Assembly (NCBI GenBank): GCA_023412855.1
Contig: JAEZRJ010000086.1
Span: forward strand, 62,001-126,000
DNA: 64,000 nucleotides
Reading direction: 5' to 3'
From: Bacillota bacterium
GTDB lineage: Bacteria; Bacillota; Clostridia; Lachnospirales; Lachnospiraceae
The number at the start of each line of letters is the position of its first letter. Positions within the stretch are counted from its first letter, which is position 1. The position numbers and the translations under genes were made by a program. Under the pieces are notes generated by a model, which made no database searches, had not been told where the DNA came from, and saw only the letters and a list, made by a program, of their open reading frames with translations. Below are positions 8,610 to 20,209 of the stretch, piece by piece.

Positions 8610-10049
8610 TCATTTTCCCATACAAAACTTTGAAAAAATCTCATTTACCAAATCTTCCCCAACTTCTTCTCCTATTATAGTACCTAAAGAAGAATAAGCA
8701 CTCATCAAATCAATGGAATAAAAATCCTCAGGCATATTGTTCTCTAAACTGCACCTTACCTGAAGCATACTTTCATAAGCATTCATAATTGCTTCCTTAT
8801 GCCTCATATTCGTAATAAATACTTCATCGTTAAAAGATATTTCCCCTTGAAAAAACATATCCTTAATAGCCTGCTCCAATAAATCGATTCCTACATTTTC
8901 CTTCGTGGAAGTCTTAATAATCCGGATATGAGAGACATCCATAGCATTCATTTCTGCAGATAAAGTACTTTCTGTGACCAATTCATCTAAATCCGTTTTA
9001 TTCAAAAGAACTATCACTTTTTTACCGGAAATCATACGAATGATATCATAATCACTCTCATCCAAAGGCAGAGAAACATCCACTACAAAAATGATCAAAT
9101 CTGCTAAAGAAGCATATTTTCTCGCCCTTTCCACACCAATTTTTTCTACCACATCCTCAGTATACCGAATACCCGCAGTATCTATAATATTCAGACTAAT
9201 ACCATGAAGCCTTATGGATTCCTCTAAAACATCTCTCGTAGTCCCCGCAATATCAGTAACAATTGCCTTTTCCTCACCGACCAGAAGATTCAAAAGAGAA
9301 GACTTACCTGCATTAGGCTTTCCTACAATTACTGTACTGATTCCTTCCTTAAGCATCTTGCCGTTATCAGAAGAATCAAGCAGCTTTTTTAATCTTGAAA
9401 TAATATTCTCCGTCTTTCCAGAAAGCTTTTCTCCATAACCCTCCAGACTAATATGCTCCGGGTCATCCAGCGCAGATTCTATAAAAGCAATTTCATAAAT
9501 AAGCTCCTGCCGAAGCTTTTGAATTATTTCAGATACCGAACCCTTTAACTGACGCACAGAACTTGCTAAAGCGAATTGATTCTTCGAATGAATAATGTCA
9601 ATAACCGCTTCTGCTTTGGACAAATCTATCCTTCCATTTAAAAAAGCTCTCTTTGTAAATTCCCCCGGCTCTGCAATCCTGGCCCCATTCTTAACTATCA
9701 GCTCCAAGATACGATTCATCATAAGAACACCGCCATGACAATTAATCTCAACCGTATCTTCCGTCGTATAGCTGCCAGGAGACTTCATAACACTGACCAT
9801 GACCTCATCTACAACATTAGTTTCGTTAAGACCAACTTCATCCACAATATTTTTCTCTTCACCAAAGTTATCCACAATATATCCATAATTTATAGTATGA
9901 GAAGTGACTTCACGAAGAATTCTTCTTCCTGATCTCGTTCGAAACATTCTATCTGCAATTTGAATTGCTTCTTCACCGCTGATTCTGATAATCCCAATTC
10001 CAGAATCCGCTATCGCAGTGGCAATGGCCGCAATAGTATCTGTCTTCAT
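8610..10049 (-). CDS. mnmE: tRNA modification GTPase MnmE (TrmE)
   Basis: MnmE is a GTPase that pairs with MnmG in wobble-uridine modification. The 479-residue protein has an N-terminal tetrahydrofolate-binding domain (residues about 1-125, with ESYT-like GSYTTEDTVEINCHGG). Next come the helical domain and an inserted G domain: G1 GKPNAGKSSLL, G3 DTAGIR, G4 NKTD. The C-terminus FCMGK has the conserved cysteine of the C-x-G-K signature. The start at 10049 has AGAGG 6 nt upstream. The spacer before it contains a copy of the structured repeat and the jag terminator, so mnmE probably has its own promoter. Confidence 0.97.
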   Translation of the reverse strand: MKTDTIAAIATAIADSGIGIIRISGEEAIQIADRMFRTRSGRRILREVTSHTINYGYIVDNFGEEKNIVDEVGLNETNVVDEVMVSVMKSPGSYTTEDTVEINCHGGVLMMNRILELIVKNGARIAEPGEFTKRAFLNGRIDLSKAEAVIDIIHSKNQFALASSVRQLKGSVSEIIQKLRQELIYEIAFIESALDDPEHISLEGYGEKLSGKTENIISRLKKLLDSSDNGKMLKEGISTVIVGKPNAGKSSLLNLLVGEEKAIVTDIAGTTRDVLEESIRLHGISLNIIDTAGIRYTEDVVEKIGVERARKYASLADLIIFVVDVSLPLDESDYDIIRMISGKKVIVLLNKTDLDELVTESTLSAEMNAMDVSHIRIIKTSTKENVGIDLLEQAIKDMFFQGEISFNDEVFITNMRHKEAIMNAYESMLQVRCSLENNMPEDFYSIDLMSAYSSLGTIIGEEVGEDLVNEIFSKFCMGK

Positions 10050-10095
10050 AATAAACCTCTTATTTTACATATATAACTATAATAACTCAATATTT

Positions 10096-10211
10096 CTGCA
10101 GCAGAGTTTTTGTTCGTTACTGTTCACTCCGTTCTCAGTAACTTTTGTTCCGCTCGCGTAGCTGCGCATCTATTTTTCTTTAATAGGAGCATTTTCCTAT
10201 TAAAGGAACAA
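10096..10211 (+). repeat. Third copy of the structured intergenic repeat
   Basis: This copy lies between mnmE and jag. It shares the GCAGCAnAG-TTTTGTTC block, the TCGCGTAGCTGCGCATC core and the terminal hairpin TTTAATAGG (10179-10187) with CCTATTAAA (10196-10204), loop AGCATTTT. Compared with 5446-5675 it carries an extra 27-nt insert at 10116-10142. That insert is itself a hairpin (GTTACTG with CAGTAAC) and reappears, inverted, at 50003-50029. Confidence 0.75.
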
Positions 10212-10242
10212 AACCCTTGAATCTACATGGATTCAAGGGTTT
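10211..10242 (-). terminator. Terminator after jag
   Basis: AAACCCTTGAATC (10211-10223) pairs perfectly with GATTCAAGGGTTT (10230-10242), a 13-bp stem with a 6-nt loop. On the minus strand it is followed by TGTTCC after the stem's own T-run (GGGTTTTGTT). It lies 17 nt past the jag stop codon and closes the rpmH-rnpA-yidD-yidC-jag run. Confidence 0.85.
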
Positions 10243-10258
10243 ATTATATCATACATCT

Positions 10259-10882
10259 TTATTTTTTTAAAGTAACAACTACGCGGCGGAAAGGTTCTTC
10301 ACCTTCACTATGAGTAGTCACGTATTTATCTCCCTGCAATGCAGAATGTATAATTCTTCTTTCATAAGGATTCATAGGTTCGAGTGACAGAGAACGCTTC
10401 GTTCTCTTAACTTTATAAGCCATATTTTTCGCAAGATTTTCAAGGGTATCTTTTCTTCTCTGCCTGTAATTCTCAGTATCTACCTTTACGCGAATATAAT
10501 TTTCAGCGTCCTTATTAACTACCAAAGATACAAGATATTGAAGAGAATCGAGAGTCTGACCTCTCTTTCCGATAAGAACTCCCATTTCATCACCACTTAA
10601 ATCGATATCCAGCGAGCTGTCAGCTTCATCGTATTTCGTATTGACTACCACAGTGAGGTTCATCGCTTCAAAAACATCCGCAAGAAAAAGCTTCGCCTTA
10701 TCATCGATAGAGGATTTCACTCTAGCCTTAATAACTGCAGGCTTCGAGCCAATCCCGAGAAATCCGGAGGAACCTTCTTCCATAACTTCATAATCCAATT
10801 TATCGCTCGTAACAATAAGTTTTCTACAAGCTTCCGTAATCGCATCATTTACAGTTTTTGCTGAAATCTCAATAAATTCCAT
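10259..10882 (-). CDS. jag: RNA-binding protein Jag (KhpB), Jag-N/KH/R3H
   Basis: Jag, also called KhpB or SpoIIIJ-associated protein, is an RNA-binding protein encoded after yidC in most Firmicutes. The 207-residue protein shows the Jag-N domain (residues 1-50, with a GFLGIGSKPA motif). It continues with a type II KH domain with the GKRGQTLDSLQYL loop (residues about 115-130). The C-terminal R3H domain has R-x-x-x-H in RRIIHSAL. I chose ATG 10882, which has AGGAGG 8 nt upstream. An earlier in-frame ATG at 10888 lies only 2 nt from that site. The ribosome site overlaps the spacer after the yidC stop, so translation is probably coupled. Confidence 0.95.
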   Translation of the reverse strand: MEFIEISAKTVNDAITEACRKLIVTSDKLDYEVMEEGSSGFLGIGSKPAVIKARVKSSIDDKAKLFLADVFEAMNLTVVVNTKYDEADSSLDIDLSGDEMGVLIGKRGQTLDSLQYLVSLVVNKDAENYIRVKVDTENYRQRRKDTLENLAKNMAYKVKRTKRSLSLEPMNPYERRIIHSALQGDKYVTTHSEGEEPFRRVVVTLKK

Positions 10883-10894
10883 GACCATACCCTC

Positions 10895-12205
10895 CTACTT
10901 ATTATTCTTTTCATTATATTGTTTTACCATATTAGCCTTGGAAGCAATACTGCCAGGCTTTGCACTCTTGCTATAATACTCTGTCGATTTCTTTACTGCT
11001 TCATCTTTTTCCTGCTGCGTCATTGAGGAAATCTCAGAAGCCTTCTGCTCTGCCTGCTTAGCCGCCACATTTTTCGTATTCATGTTAGCATAATCATTAA
11101 TTGTCTTTAAATTAATACCCTTTGACTTCTCCAGTTTCTTATTTCTCTTCTCTACATTCTTTTTAATAAGTTCGTCCAGATCCATCTTGTCGATGTGCTT
11201 ATTAATCACTATCTGCTGAACACTTCGCACTACCGAACCGGCAATCCAGTAAAGGCCCATACCTGCGGGAAGAGTATAACAGAAAAATGCTGACATAATA
11301 GGCATCATCGTATTCATTGTCTTCATGGAAGAAGCCATCGGATTATCCTTATTATTGCTTGTATCCGGCTGAGGCATCAGCTTCGTATTAATCCACTGGG
11401 TAACTGCCGACAATACAGGAACTGCAAGCGCTGCTACTATCATAAGATAAGTTCCGCTGGCAATTGCTTCCTTCATAATAAAAGAAGGAGAATTTCCTAT
11501 ATTCAAACCGAGAAAGTTATTATATTTATCCAGAGTATGAAGAGTATTGGTCACATCCTCAGATAAATTAGGAAACTTATCCGAAATAGAAAGCCATTCC
11601 GAGGTAGAAGCCTTGTTCAGCACATCGATAAAAGTATTCTGCACATAGTCCACAGTACCGCCGGTAAAAGCATCTGACTCAAACTGCTTATTATACATAT
11701 TGGATTCTTTAAAAGCTCTTATGAACTCTGTACTCCCCGGGGAAGCAATCAACTTGTCCACCAAGGGGAAAAATGCTTCCTTAATCTTACCTACATAAGC
11801 AGGCATAGAATAAATTACACGATAGAGTGCAAACAATATAGGCATCTGAATGATGAGCTGAAGACAGCTTCCTGTAGGAGAAACGCCATATTTCGCATAC
11901 ACAGCCTGCGTCTCCTCGTTCATTTTCATAGCATTTTCATTGTCTTTCTTATTCTTGTACTTCGCCTGAATCTCCTGAAGTTCAGGATTCATCTTAGCCG
12001 AAAGCTTAGAAAACTTCTGCTGCTTAATAGTGAGGGGCATCATTATAAGATAAATAACAATAGTAAATAAAATAATAGCCAAACCAATATTGGGAATACC
12101 TATTTTATCCAAACAGAAGAAAATTCCTTCCATTATATATCCGAGAAGCTTAGCAACCGGCCCTATAATAAAAGTTTGATTCTGGGTTAATATAATACCT
12201 GACAA
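10895..12205 (-). CDS. yidC: Membrane protein insertase YidC/Oxa1
   Basis: YidC inserts and folds membrane proteins, alone or with Sec. The 436-residue protein has the Oxa1 core: a membrane helix near residues 38-58 (IGLAIILFTIVIYLIMM) and a charged coiled-coil loop (PELQEIQAKYKNK). The PTGSCLQLIIQMPILFALY segment is followed by two late helices and a lysine-rich tail. It is longer than Bacillus homologues, with a large loop at residues about 140-230 and an extended basic C-terminus. Translation appears to start with TTG at 12205, because AAGGAGGAG lies 5 nt upstream and no ATG fits. The N-terminus has no lipobox. Confidence 0.96.
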   Translation of the reverse strand: MSGIILTQNQTFIIGPVAKLLGYIMEGIFFCLDKIGIPNIGLAIILFTIVIYLIMMPLTIKQQKFSKLSAKMNPELQEIQAKYKNKKDNENAMKMNEETQAVYAKYGVSPTGSCLQLIIQMPILFALYRVIYSMPAYVGKIKEAFFPLVDKLIASPGSTEFIRAFKESNMYNKQFESDAFTGGTVDYVQNTFIDVLNKASTSEWLSISDKFPNLSEDVTNTLHTLDKYNNFLGLNIGNSPSFIMKEAIASGTYLMIVAALAVPVLSAVTQWINTKLMPQPDTSNNKDNPMASSMKTMNTMMPIMSAFFCYTLPAGMGLYWIAGSVVRSVQQIVINKHIDKMDLDELIKKNVEKRNKKLEKSKGINLKTINDYANMNTKNVAAKQAEQKASEISSMTQQEKDEAVKKSTEYYSKSAKPGSIASKANMVKQYNEKNNK

Positions 12206-12254
12206 TTTTTCTCCTCCTTAATGAAGCGTACTTAAATTTTAATTAGTAATTATT

Positions 12255-12464
12255 CTATGGAACCGGATCATAGCCTCCCTTAGAAAAAGGATTACACCGT
12301 AAAATTCTCCATAACGACAAAAGCCCACCTTTCAAAGCGCCGTATTTACTGACTGCTTCCAGACCATACTCTGAACAAGTAGGAAAATAAGGACATTTTG
12401 TTCTCTTCATAGGAGAAATATATTTTCTATAGAACTTAATCATATAAATCAATAGTTTTTTCAT
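12255..12464 (-). CDS. yidD: Membrane protein insertion efficiency factor YidD
   Basis: YidD is a small membrane-associated protein that helps YidC-dependent insertion. The 69 residues carry the family pattern [22 protein letters not shown], split here by the motif [12 protein letters not shown]. It ends with [19 protein letters not shown], including all three conserved cysteines and the terminal G-GYDPVP. The start is uncertain. ATG 12464 is preferred, and an in-frame TTG at 12476 would add four residues. Neither has a clear ribosome site. It lies between rnpA and yidC as usual, but 209 nt from rnpA, where many genomes overlap the two. Confidence 0.92.
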   Translation of the reverse strand: MKKLLIYMIKFYRKYISPMKRTKCPYFPTCSEYGLEAVSKYGALKGGLLSLWRILRCNPFSKGGYDPVP

Positions 12465-12673
12465 AACAATTATCAAATCAAACTTTCATACATACATTAA
12501 AAACATCCAAATCAATTTAGGATAAAAATAATTTACACGATAAAATGCATTACTATTCAGCTCTCCATACCGCAAAACCAAAATTGTGTCTCTGTTCATA
12601 ATACCCATAATGGTATACTTATAGTAAAGTACCTATCATAATAAACTTATAATAATAAAATAATAATATACTA

Positions 12674-13039
12674 TTAATCATTATAAAAATATATCTTTAA
12701 TATATGATGAAGTTTTCCCAGATGTAATAATGCGCTTTCTATATCGGCATAAGAAGCCGAAGCGGCACTGTTTCTTGCAACGACTACTATATCTAATCCA
12801 CTATTAAATATATTTTCATGCAGTCTGTAACTTTCTCTCAACAATCTCGTTACTCTGTGGCGCACGACACTGTTTCCAACTTTTTTACTTACCGATATTC
12901 CGATTCTGTTCATATCCCTATTATTTTCCAACACATACATTACAAGATATTTATTAGCATAGGATCTGCCACTTTTATAAACAGTTCTGAAATCGTTGTT
13001 TTTCTTCAATGATTCTGAAAATCTCATATTTTTCGCCAC
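12674..13039 (-). CDS. rnpA: Ribonuclease P protein component
   Basis: RnpA binds the M1 RNA and helps cleave the 5' leader from tRNA precursors. The 121-residue protein has the family core SKKVGNSVVRHRVTRLLRE, an RNR-type motif in which the usual asparagine-arginine pair is replaced by VRHR. It also has the N-terminal LKKNNDFRTVYKSGRSYA aromatic region. Start choice is uncertain: GTG 13039 or ATG 13027 (MRFSES), neither with a clear Shine-Dalgarno site. A terminator-like hairpin sits between rpmH and this start, so expression is probably set by read-through. Confidence 0.94.
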   Translation of the reverse strand: MAKNMRFSESLKKNNDFRTVYKSGRSYANKYLVMYVLENNRDMNRIGISVSKKVGNSVVRHRVTRLLRESYRLHENIFNSGLDIVVVARNSAASASYADIESALLHLGKLHHILKIYFYND

Positions 13040-13042
13040 AAG

Positions 13043-13069
13043 AGAAAAAAGGCCACAAAACTGCGGCCT
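13043..13069 (-). terminator. Attenuator-like terminator between rpmH and rnpA
   Basis: AGGCCACA (13050-13057) pairs with TGCGGCCT (13062-13069), 8 bp including one G-T wobble, with a 4-nt loop. On the minus strand it is followed directly by TTTTTT. The hairpin begins within the rpmH stop codon (13068-13070), and the T-run ends a few bases before the rnpA start. Confidence 0.7.
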
Positions 13070-13202
13070 ATGCTGACAATCTCTTTCTTCCTTTTGCTCT
13101 TCTGGCAGCTAATACTTTTCTTCCGCCCGGAGTACTCATTCTGGATCTGAAACCGTGAACTTTCTTTCTCTGTCTGTTTTTAGGCTGAAATGTCATTTTC
13201 AT
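13068..13202 (-). CDS. rpmH: 50S ribosomal protein L34
   Basis: L34 is a small basic protein of the large ribosomal subunit. The 44 residues ([20 protein letters not shown], then [20 protein letters not shown]) match the family end to end. The frame is open for another 42 codons upstream, but the real start is ATG 13202, which has a near-perfect AAGGAGGTG 9 nt upstream. It is the first gene left of the origin and heads rpmH-rnpA-yidD-yidC-jag. Confidence 0.98.
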   Translation of the reverse strand: MKMTFQPKNRQRKKVHGFRSRMSTPGGRKVLAARRAKGRKRLSA

Positions 13203-13812
13203 AATTGGTGCACCTCCTTTTTGAAAACCCTCTATAATTTCTATAATAAGGTAAACGAATAGTTTTTTATTAATATTGTGTTGGAAAAATATCATTACGA
13301 TTATATAAGATAAAAAAGTTTCCGTCAAGTAAATAACTATAAATTTAATAAATTAAAAATACCCAAAAAACGCTGAAAAAATCGTGATTTTAACTAAAAC
13401 TACATATTGTTATTTCAAATACAAGCTAACCACTAAATGTAGACCGACAAAAAAGTTATTCACATAGGAACAAATTAATTTTTAATTTACATAAATCTAT
13501 CCACATATTGTGTATAAGATGTGGATAACTCCTTTATAGCATGTGAAAATAAGGTGAATTAAATAAAAAAATCCTTTAATAATAAACCTTCTCTTATGTT
13601 AATAATTATTTTTATAGTTATACACATATATTCAGGACGTAAAAAATACTATGTTAACTTTAATTTCAAAATCACATTTTATTCCCCTTAATTATCCACA
13701 ATACGTGCATAAATCCGTTCATAAAATTAACCATTTGAAATTTTATATTATTTATATTAAGATATAAATGAGGTATTTTCGCTTAAGTGATACCAATAAC
13801 CGGAGGCATTTC
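13203..13812. other. oriC: Replication origin, left part (incA-like DnaA-box cluster upstream of dnaA)
   Basis: The 610-nt gene-free spacer between rpmH and dnaA contains DnaA boxes matching TTATNCACA. They lie at 13456-13464 (+), 13509-13517 (-), 13520-13528 (-), 13618-13626 (+) and 13692-13700 (+, TTATCCACA). A one-mismatch box (CTATCCACA) lies at 13497-13505. Three boxes are packed into 13497-13528. A very AT-rich stretch at about 13555-13625 is a candidate unwinding element. Gene orientation switches here, minus to the left and plus to the right, as expected at an origin. Confidence 0.93.
13735..13763 (+). promoter_or_regulatory. dnaA promoter
   Basis: TTGAAA (13735-13740) and TAAGAT (13758-13763) are 17 nt apart. 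The start of transcription would be near 13770, downstream of the earliest in-frame start codon at 13768. This supports the later dnaA start at 13813. A DnaA box at 13692-13700 lies 35 nt upstream, consistent with autoregulation. Confidence 0.6.
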
Positions 13813-15165
13813 ATGGATTCTATTAAAGAGAACTGGGAATTAATTAAACAAACGATAAAAAAAGAATATGATTTATCCAATATTTCTTATAATACATGGG
13901 TAGCTAATCTCAATTTTTACAGCGTAGAAAACGATGTGGTCACTGTTTTGATCCCATCCGACCAGGCTCATGCGCTCAGCTACATAACTAATAAATATAA
14001 GAGTTATTTTCAGGTAACCATCGCGGAGATGATGGACCATGAATATGACATATCTTTTATATTGGAAAAAGATGTGGATGAGAATGATAATTCTATGGCT
14101 TTAAAGCCTCAATACAATATCAATTATGAAAAAGCCAACCTGAACCCGAAGTACAGATTCGATACTTTCGTAGTAGGAAGCAATAATAAATTTGCTCATT
14201 CCGCTTCCCTCGCAGTAGCTGAATCTCCCGGAGAAGCATACAATCCCCTTTATTTATACGGAGGAGCCGGACTTGGTAAGACTCACCTCATGCACTCCAT
14301 CGGACATTTCGTCTTAAATCAGAATCCGAACATGAAGGTGCTTTACGTTACCTCAGAGCAATTTACCAATGAAGTAATAGAATCTATAAGAAGCGGTAAC
14401 GCGGCGGCCATGACGAAGCTCAGGGAAAAATATAGGACGGTAGATGTATTACTCATCGATGACGTACAGTTTATTATAGGTAAGGAAAGTACACAGGAAG
14501 AATTCTTCCATACCTTCAATGTACTCCATTCTTCCGGAAAACAAATTATTCTCTCCTCAGATAAACCTCCCAAGGAAATGGAAACCTTGGAAGAAAGGTT
14601 CCGTTCCAGATTCGAATGGGGACTTATTTCGGATATACAACCTCCTGATTACGAGACCCGAATGGCTATCCTTAAAAAAAATGCAGAAAGCTACAGCAAA
14701 GAAGTGGATAATGAAATTTTCAAATATATCGCTACCAATATTAAATCTAACATAAGAGAATTAGAAGGCGCTTTTAATAAAATTATAGCCTTTTCCAAAT
14801 TAAATAATGTAGATATAACTCTGGATATCGCGGAGGAAGCGCTGAAGGATATTATTTATCCTGATAAACCGAAAGAAATAAGCCCTTCCTTCATTATTAA
14901 TGTAGTTTCGGAGCAGTTTGGAGTAAATCCGGAAGACATTACTTCCAAGAAACGTAACTCGGAATTCGTGGAACCAAGACAGGTCGTTATGTACCTTTGC
15001 CGCAGCATGACAGATACTTCTTATCAGAATATTGGTAAGATTCTCGGTAAAAAGGATCATACTACCATTATCCACGGTGTAAACAAAATTACAGAAGAAC
15101 TTAAGAGCAACGAAGAACTTAAGAATAAAATAGAAATCATCAGAAAAAAAATTAATCCATCTTAA
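13813..15165 (+). CDS. dnaA: Chromosomal replication initiator DnaA
   Basis: DnaA binds the DnaA boxes of oriC and, with ATP, opens the duplex and loads the replicative helicase. The 450-residue protein has domain I (residues 1-80), a short linker and an AAA+ domain with Walker A GGAGLGKTH and Walker B LLIDDVQF. Domain IV carries the signature KKDHTTIIHGV for box recognition. I chose ATG 13813, with GGAGG 6 nt upstream. The frame is open 15 codons further, but those residues do not fit the family and precede the predicted transcription start. Confidence 0.98.
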   Translation: MDSIKENWELIKQTIKKEYDLSNISYNTWVANLNFYSVENDVVTVLIPSDQAHALSYITNKYKSYFQVTIAEMMDHEYDISFILEKDVDENDNSMALKPQYNINYEKANLNPKYRFDTFVVGSNNKFAHSASLAVAESPGEAYNPLYLYGGAGLGKTHLMHSIGHFVLNQNPNMKVLYVTSEQFTNEVIESIRSGNAAAMTKLREKYRTVDVLLIDDVQFIIGKESTQEEFFHTFNVLHSSGKQIILSSDKPPKEMETLEERFRSRFEWGLISDIQPPDYETRMAILKKNAESYSKEVDNEIFKYIATNIKSNIRELEGAFNKIIAFSKLNNVDITLDIAEEALKDIIYPDKPKEISPSFIINVVSEQFGVNPEDITSKKRNSEFVEPRQVVMYLCRSMTDTSYQNIGKILGKKDHTTIIHGVNKITEELKSNEELKNKIEIIRKKINPS

Positions 15166-15491
15166 ATTTAATAATAGCTTTCCACAATTTCATGTTTATT
15201 ATTATGTGGTTAGACTGTTGATATTTTCATAAATCTTCAACTTTATTAAAAATAATCGAGCTTAATTTATGATCTTATGAAAAGGAATGTGAATAATTCA
15301 CATGTTATCCAAAAGTTATATTTAGTTTTTCACATATATTATGATTTCTTTTTTCACTGAAAAATAGTATAATAGATAAGGTTATACACATATCAACAAC
15401 TATTACTAATTATATTATTAAATTCATTATATATAAACCGGTTTTCGGCAAATCAAATTTTTCATCTTTTCAGGAAGGGAGTTATACACAA
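15166..15491. other. oriC: Replication origin, right part (DnaA boxes between dnaA and dnaN)
   Basis: This 326-nt spacer has further DnaA boxes at 15288-15296 (-, TTATTCACA), 15382-15390 (+, TTATACACA) and 15482-15490 (+, TTATACACA). One-mismatch boxes lie at 15305-15313 and 15326-15334. The last perfect box ends 1 nt before the dnaN ATG, between it and its ribosome site. TATAAT at 15368-15373 with TTTCTT 17 nt upstream is a plausible dnaN promoter, overlapped by boxes. A two-part origin flanking dnaA is known from Bacillus and Clostridia. Confidence 0.85.
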
Positions 15492-16601
15492 ATGAAATTA
15501 GTTTGTTCAAAGTCAAATCTGCTTAACGGAGTACAAATCGTATCTAAGGCTGTTCCAAATAAAACGACGATGTCTATTCTCGAATGTATTCTCATCGATG
15601 CAAGGGGAGGGAATATCAAACTGATAGCCAATGATATGGAACTCGGTATAGAGACCTTGATTGAAGGAAATATAGTGGAAAAAGGCTTGATTGCTTTGGA
15701 TGCCAAGATTTTTCTGGAAATTGTAAGAAAGCTTCCTGATAATGACATTACTATTGTAACGGATTCCTCTTATAAGACTACTATTACTTGCGAAAAAGCT
15801 AAGTTTAACATTATAGGAAAGGCAGGAGATGATTTTTCCTATCTTCCTTCTATCGAGAAGATAGATTCTATTATTGTTTCTCAGTTTACCTTGAAGGAAG
15901 TGATAAGGCAGACTATATTTTCCATTTCTGATAACGACAGTAATAAATTGATGACAGGTGAATTATTTGAAATCAATGAGGATATTTTGAAGGTAGTTTC
16001 TCTGGATGGGCATAGGATATCCATAAGAAAAATAGGCCTGAAGAATTTTTATATGCCTAAAAAAGTAGTAGTTCCCGGTAAGACTTTAAACGAGATAAGC
16101 AAGATATTATCCGGTGGGATGGAGGAGGATGTACATATCTTCTTTACGGATAAACATATCGTATTTGAATTCGAAAGTACTACCGTAGTTTCCCGTTTGA
16201 TAGAAGGGGAATATTTCAAAATAGACCAGATGCTTTCCAGCGATTATGAAACAAAGGTAAGAATAAATAAAAAGGAATTCTTGAATTGTATTGACAGAGC
16301 TACTCTTCTCGTAAAAGAAGGGGATAAAAAACCAATTATTATTAATATAATCGATGGAATGATGGAACTTAAGATTAATTCCACTGTAGGAAGCATGAAC
16401 GAAGAAATAGACATCGATAAAAAGGGAAAAGATATTATGATCGGATTTAATCCGAAATTTTTAATTGACGCCCTTCGAGTGATCGATGATGAAGAAATCG
16501 ATATTTATCTGGTGAATCCAAAGGCTCCCTGCTTTATCAGGGATGTTGAGGAGAAGTATACTTATTTGATTCTTCCGGTAAATTTCACTACTGTGAATTA
16601 G
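15492..16601 (+). CDS. dnaN: DNA polymerase III sliding clamp (beta subunit)
   Basis: DnaN is the ring-shaped clamp that tethers DNA polymerase III and many repair proteins to DNA. The 369-residue length fits three repeated clamp folds. Family features include the N-terminal MKLVCSKSNLLNGVQIVSKA, the FNIIGKAGDDFSYLP segment that leads into the second fold, and the conserved hydrophobic C-terminus YLILPV near the partner-binding cleft. The ribosome site (GGAAGGGAG) is unusually far because a DnaA box occupies the gap before the ATG. It is the second gene of the plus-strand origin cluster. Confidence 0.98.
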   Translation: MKLVCSKSNLLNGVQIVSKAVPNKTTMSILECILIDARGGNIKLIANDMELGIETLIEGNIVEKGLIALDAKIFLEIVRKLPDNDITIVTDSSYKTTITCEKAKFNIIGKAGDDFSYLPSIEKIDSIIVSQFTLKEVIRQTIFSISDNDSNKLMTGELFEINEDILKVVSLDGHRISIRKIGLKNFYMPKKVVVPGKTLNEISKILSGGMEEDVHIFFTDKHIVFEFESTTVVSRLIEGEYFKIDQMLSSDYETKVRINKKEFLNCIDRATLLVKEGDKKPIIINIIDGMMELKINSTVGSMNEEIDIDKKGKDIMIGFNPKFLIDALRVIDDEEIDIYLVNPKAPCFIRDVEEKYTYLILPVNFTTVN

Positions 16602-16811
16602 TTTATATGTTGCAGTTCAGTTTTTTACTAAACTGCAATATATATGCATACAAAATTCGATAAAATTGTATTTTATCGCTTGCAGCTTTCTCAGAATTGC
16701 ATCATAGAAACGCAATTTTCGATTCGCAGTATGGAATATTGAACTGTAATGTTTATTTATATAAAGAATTTCACAATTTTAAAAATATAAATTTGAAATT
16801 TAAGGAAAATT
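16602..16811 (+). other. Hairpin-rich spacer between dnaN and yaaA
   Basis: Three inverted repeats are visible. TTGCAGTTCAGT (16610-16621) pairs with ACTAAACTGCAA with one mismatch and a T5 loop. CGATAAAAT (16658-16666) pairs perfectly with ATTTTATCG (16670-16678). GAATTGC pairs with GCAATTTTC around 16693-16719. A late GAACTGTAA near 16751 can also pair with the first arm. None is followed by a U-tract, so simple termination is not supported. Confidence 0.45.
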
Positions 16812-17021
16812 ATGGAAATAATAAAATTAAGAGACGAGTATATTAAACTCGGTCAAGCCCTAAAGGCTGCAGGTTTTGTGGATTCCGGAGTAGAAGCGAA
16901 GGATGTCATCGTGAACGGAGAAGTGAAAGTGAACGGTGCGCCGGAATTTCAAAGAGGAAAGAAGCTTTATGATAATGATATTGTGGAATTTGGCGGGAAA
17001 AAGATTTTAATACAAAAATAG
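16812..17021 (+). CDS. yaaA: S4-domain RNA-binding protein YaaA (RlbA)
   Basis: This 69-residue protein is almost entirely an S4-like RNA-binding domain. It has the pattern EYIKLGQALKAAGFVDSG, then AKDVIVNGEVKVNG with the conserved VNGE-x-x-x-x-R/G core, and a basic end (GKKILIQK). It sits between dnaN and recF, where Firmicutes carry yaaA. Homologues are implicated in ribosome biogenesis; that role is inferred from the family and position. The ATG has AAGGA upstream. Confidence 0.92.
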   Translation: MEIIKLRDEYIKLGQALKAAGFVDSGVEAKDVIVNGEVKVNGAPEFQRGKKLYDNDIVEFGGKKILIQK

Positions 17022-17062
17022 TGGTTATTTGTATTTTTGTATTTGGAAAATAAGGTGTAAGC

Positions 17063-20174
<3,112 letters not shown>

Positions 20175-20209
20175 TAAGCACTGCGATTACGAAATGGAGA
20201 TAATGAAAA

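Noticed and set aside
12486..12599. Minus-strand 37-codon frame between rnpA and yidD
   Set aside because: No ribosome site and no recognisable protein; an AT-rich spacer frame.
13768..13812. Longer dnaA start with 15 extra codons
   Set aside because: It precedes the predicted transcription start and lacks the GGAGG that fits ATG 13813.
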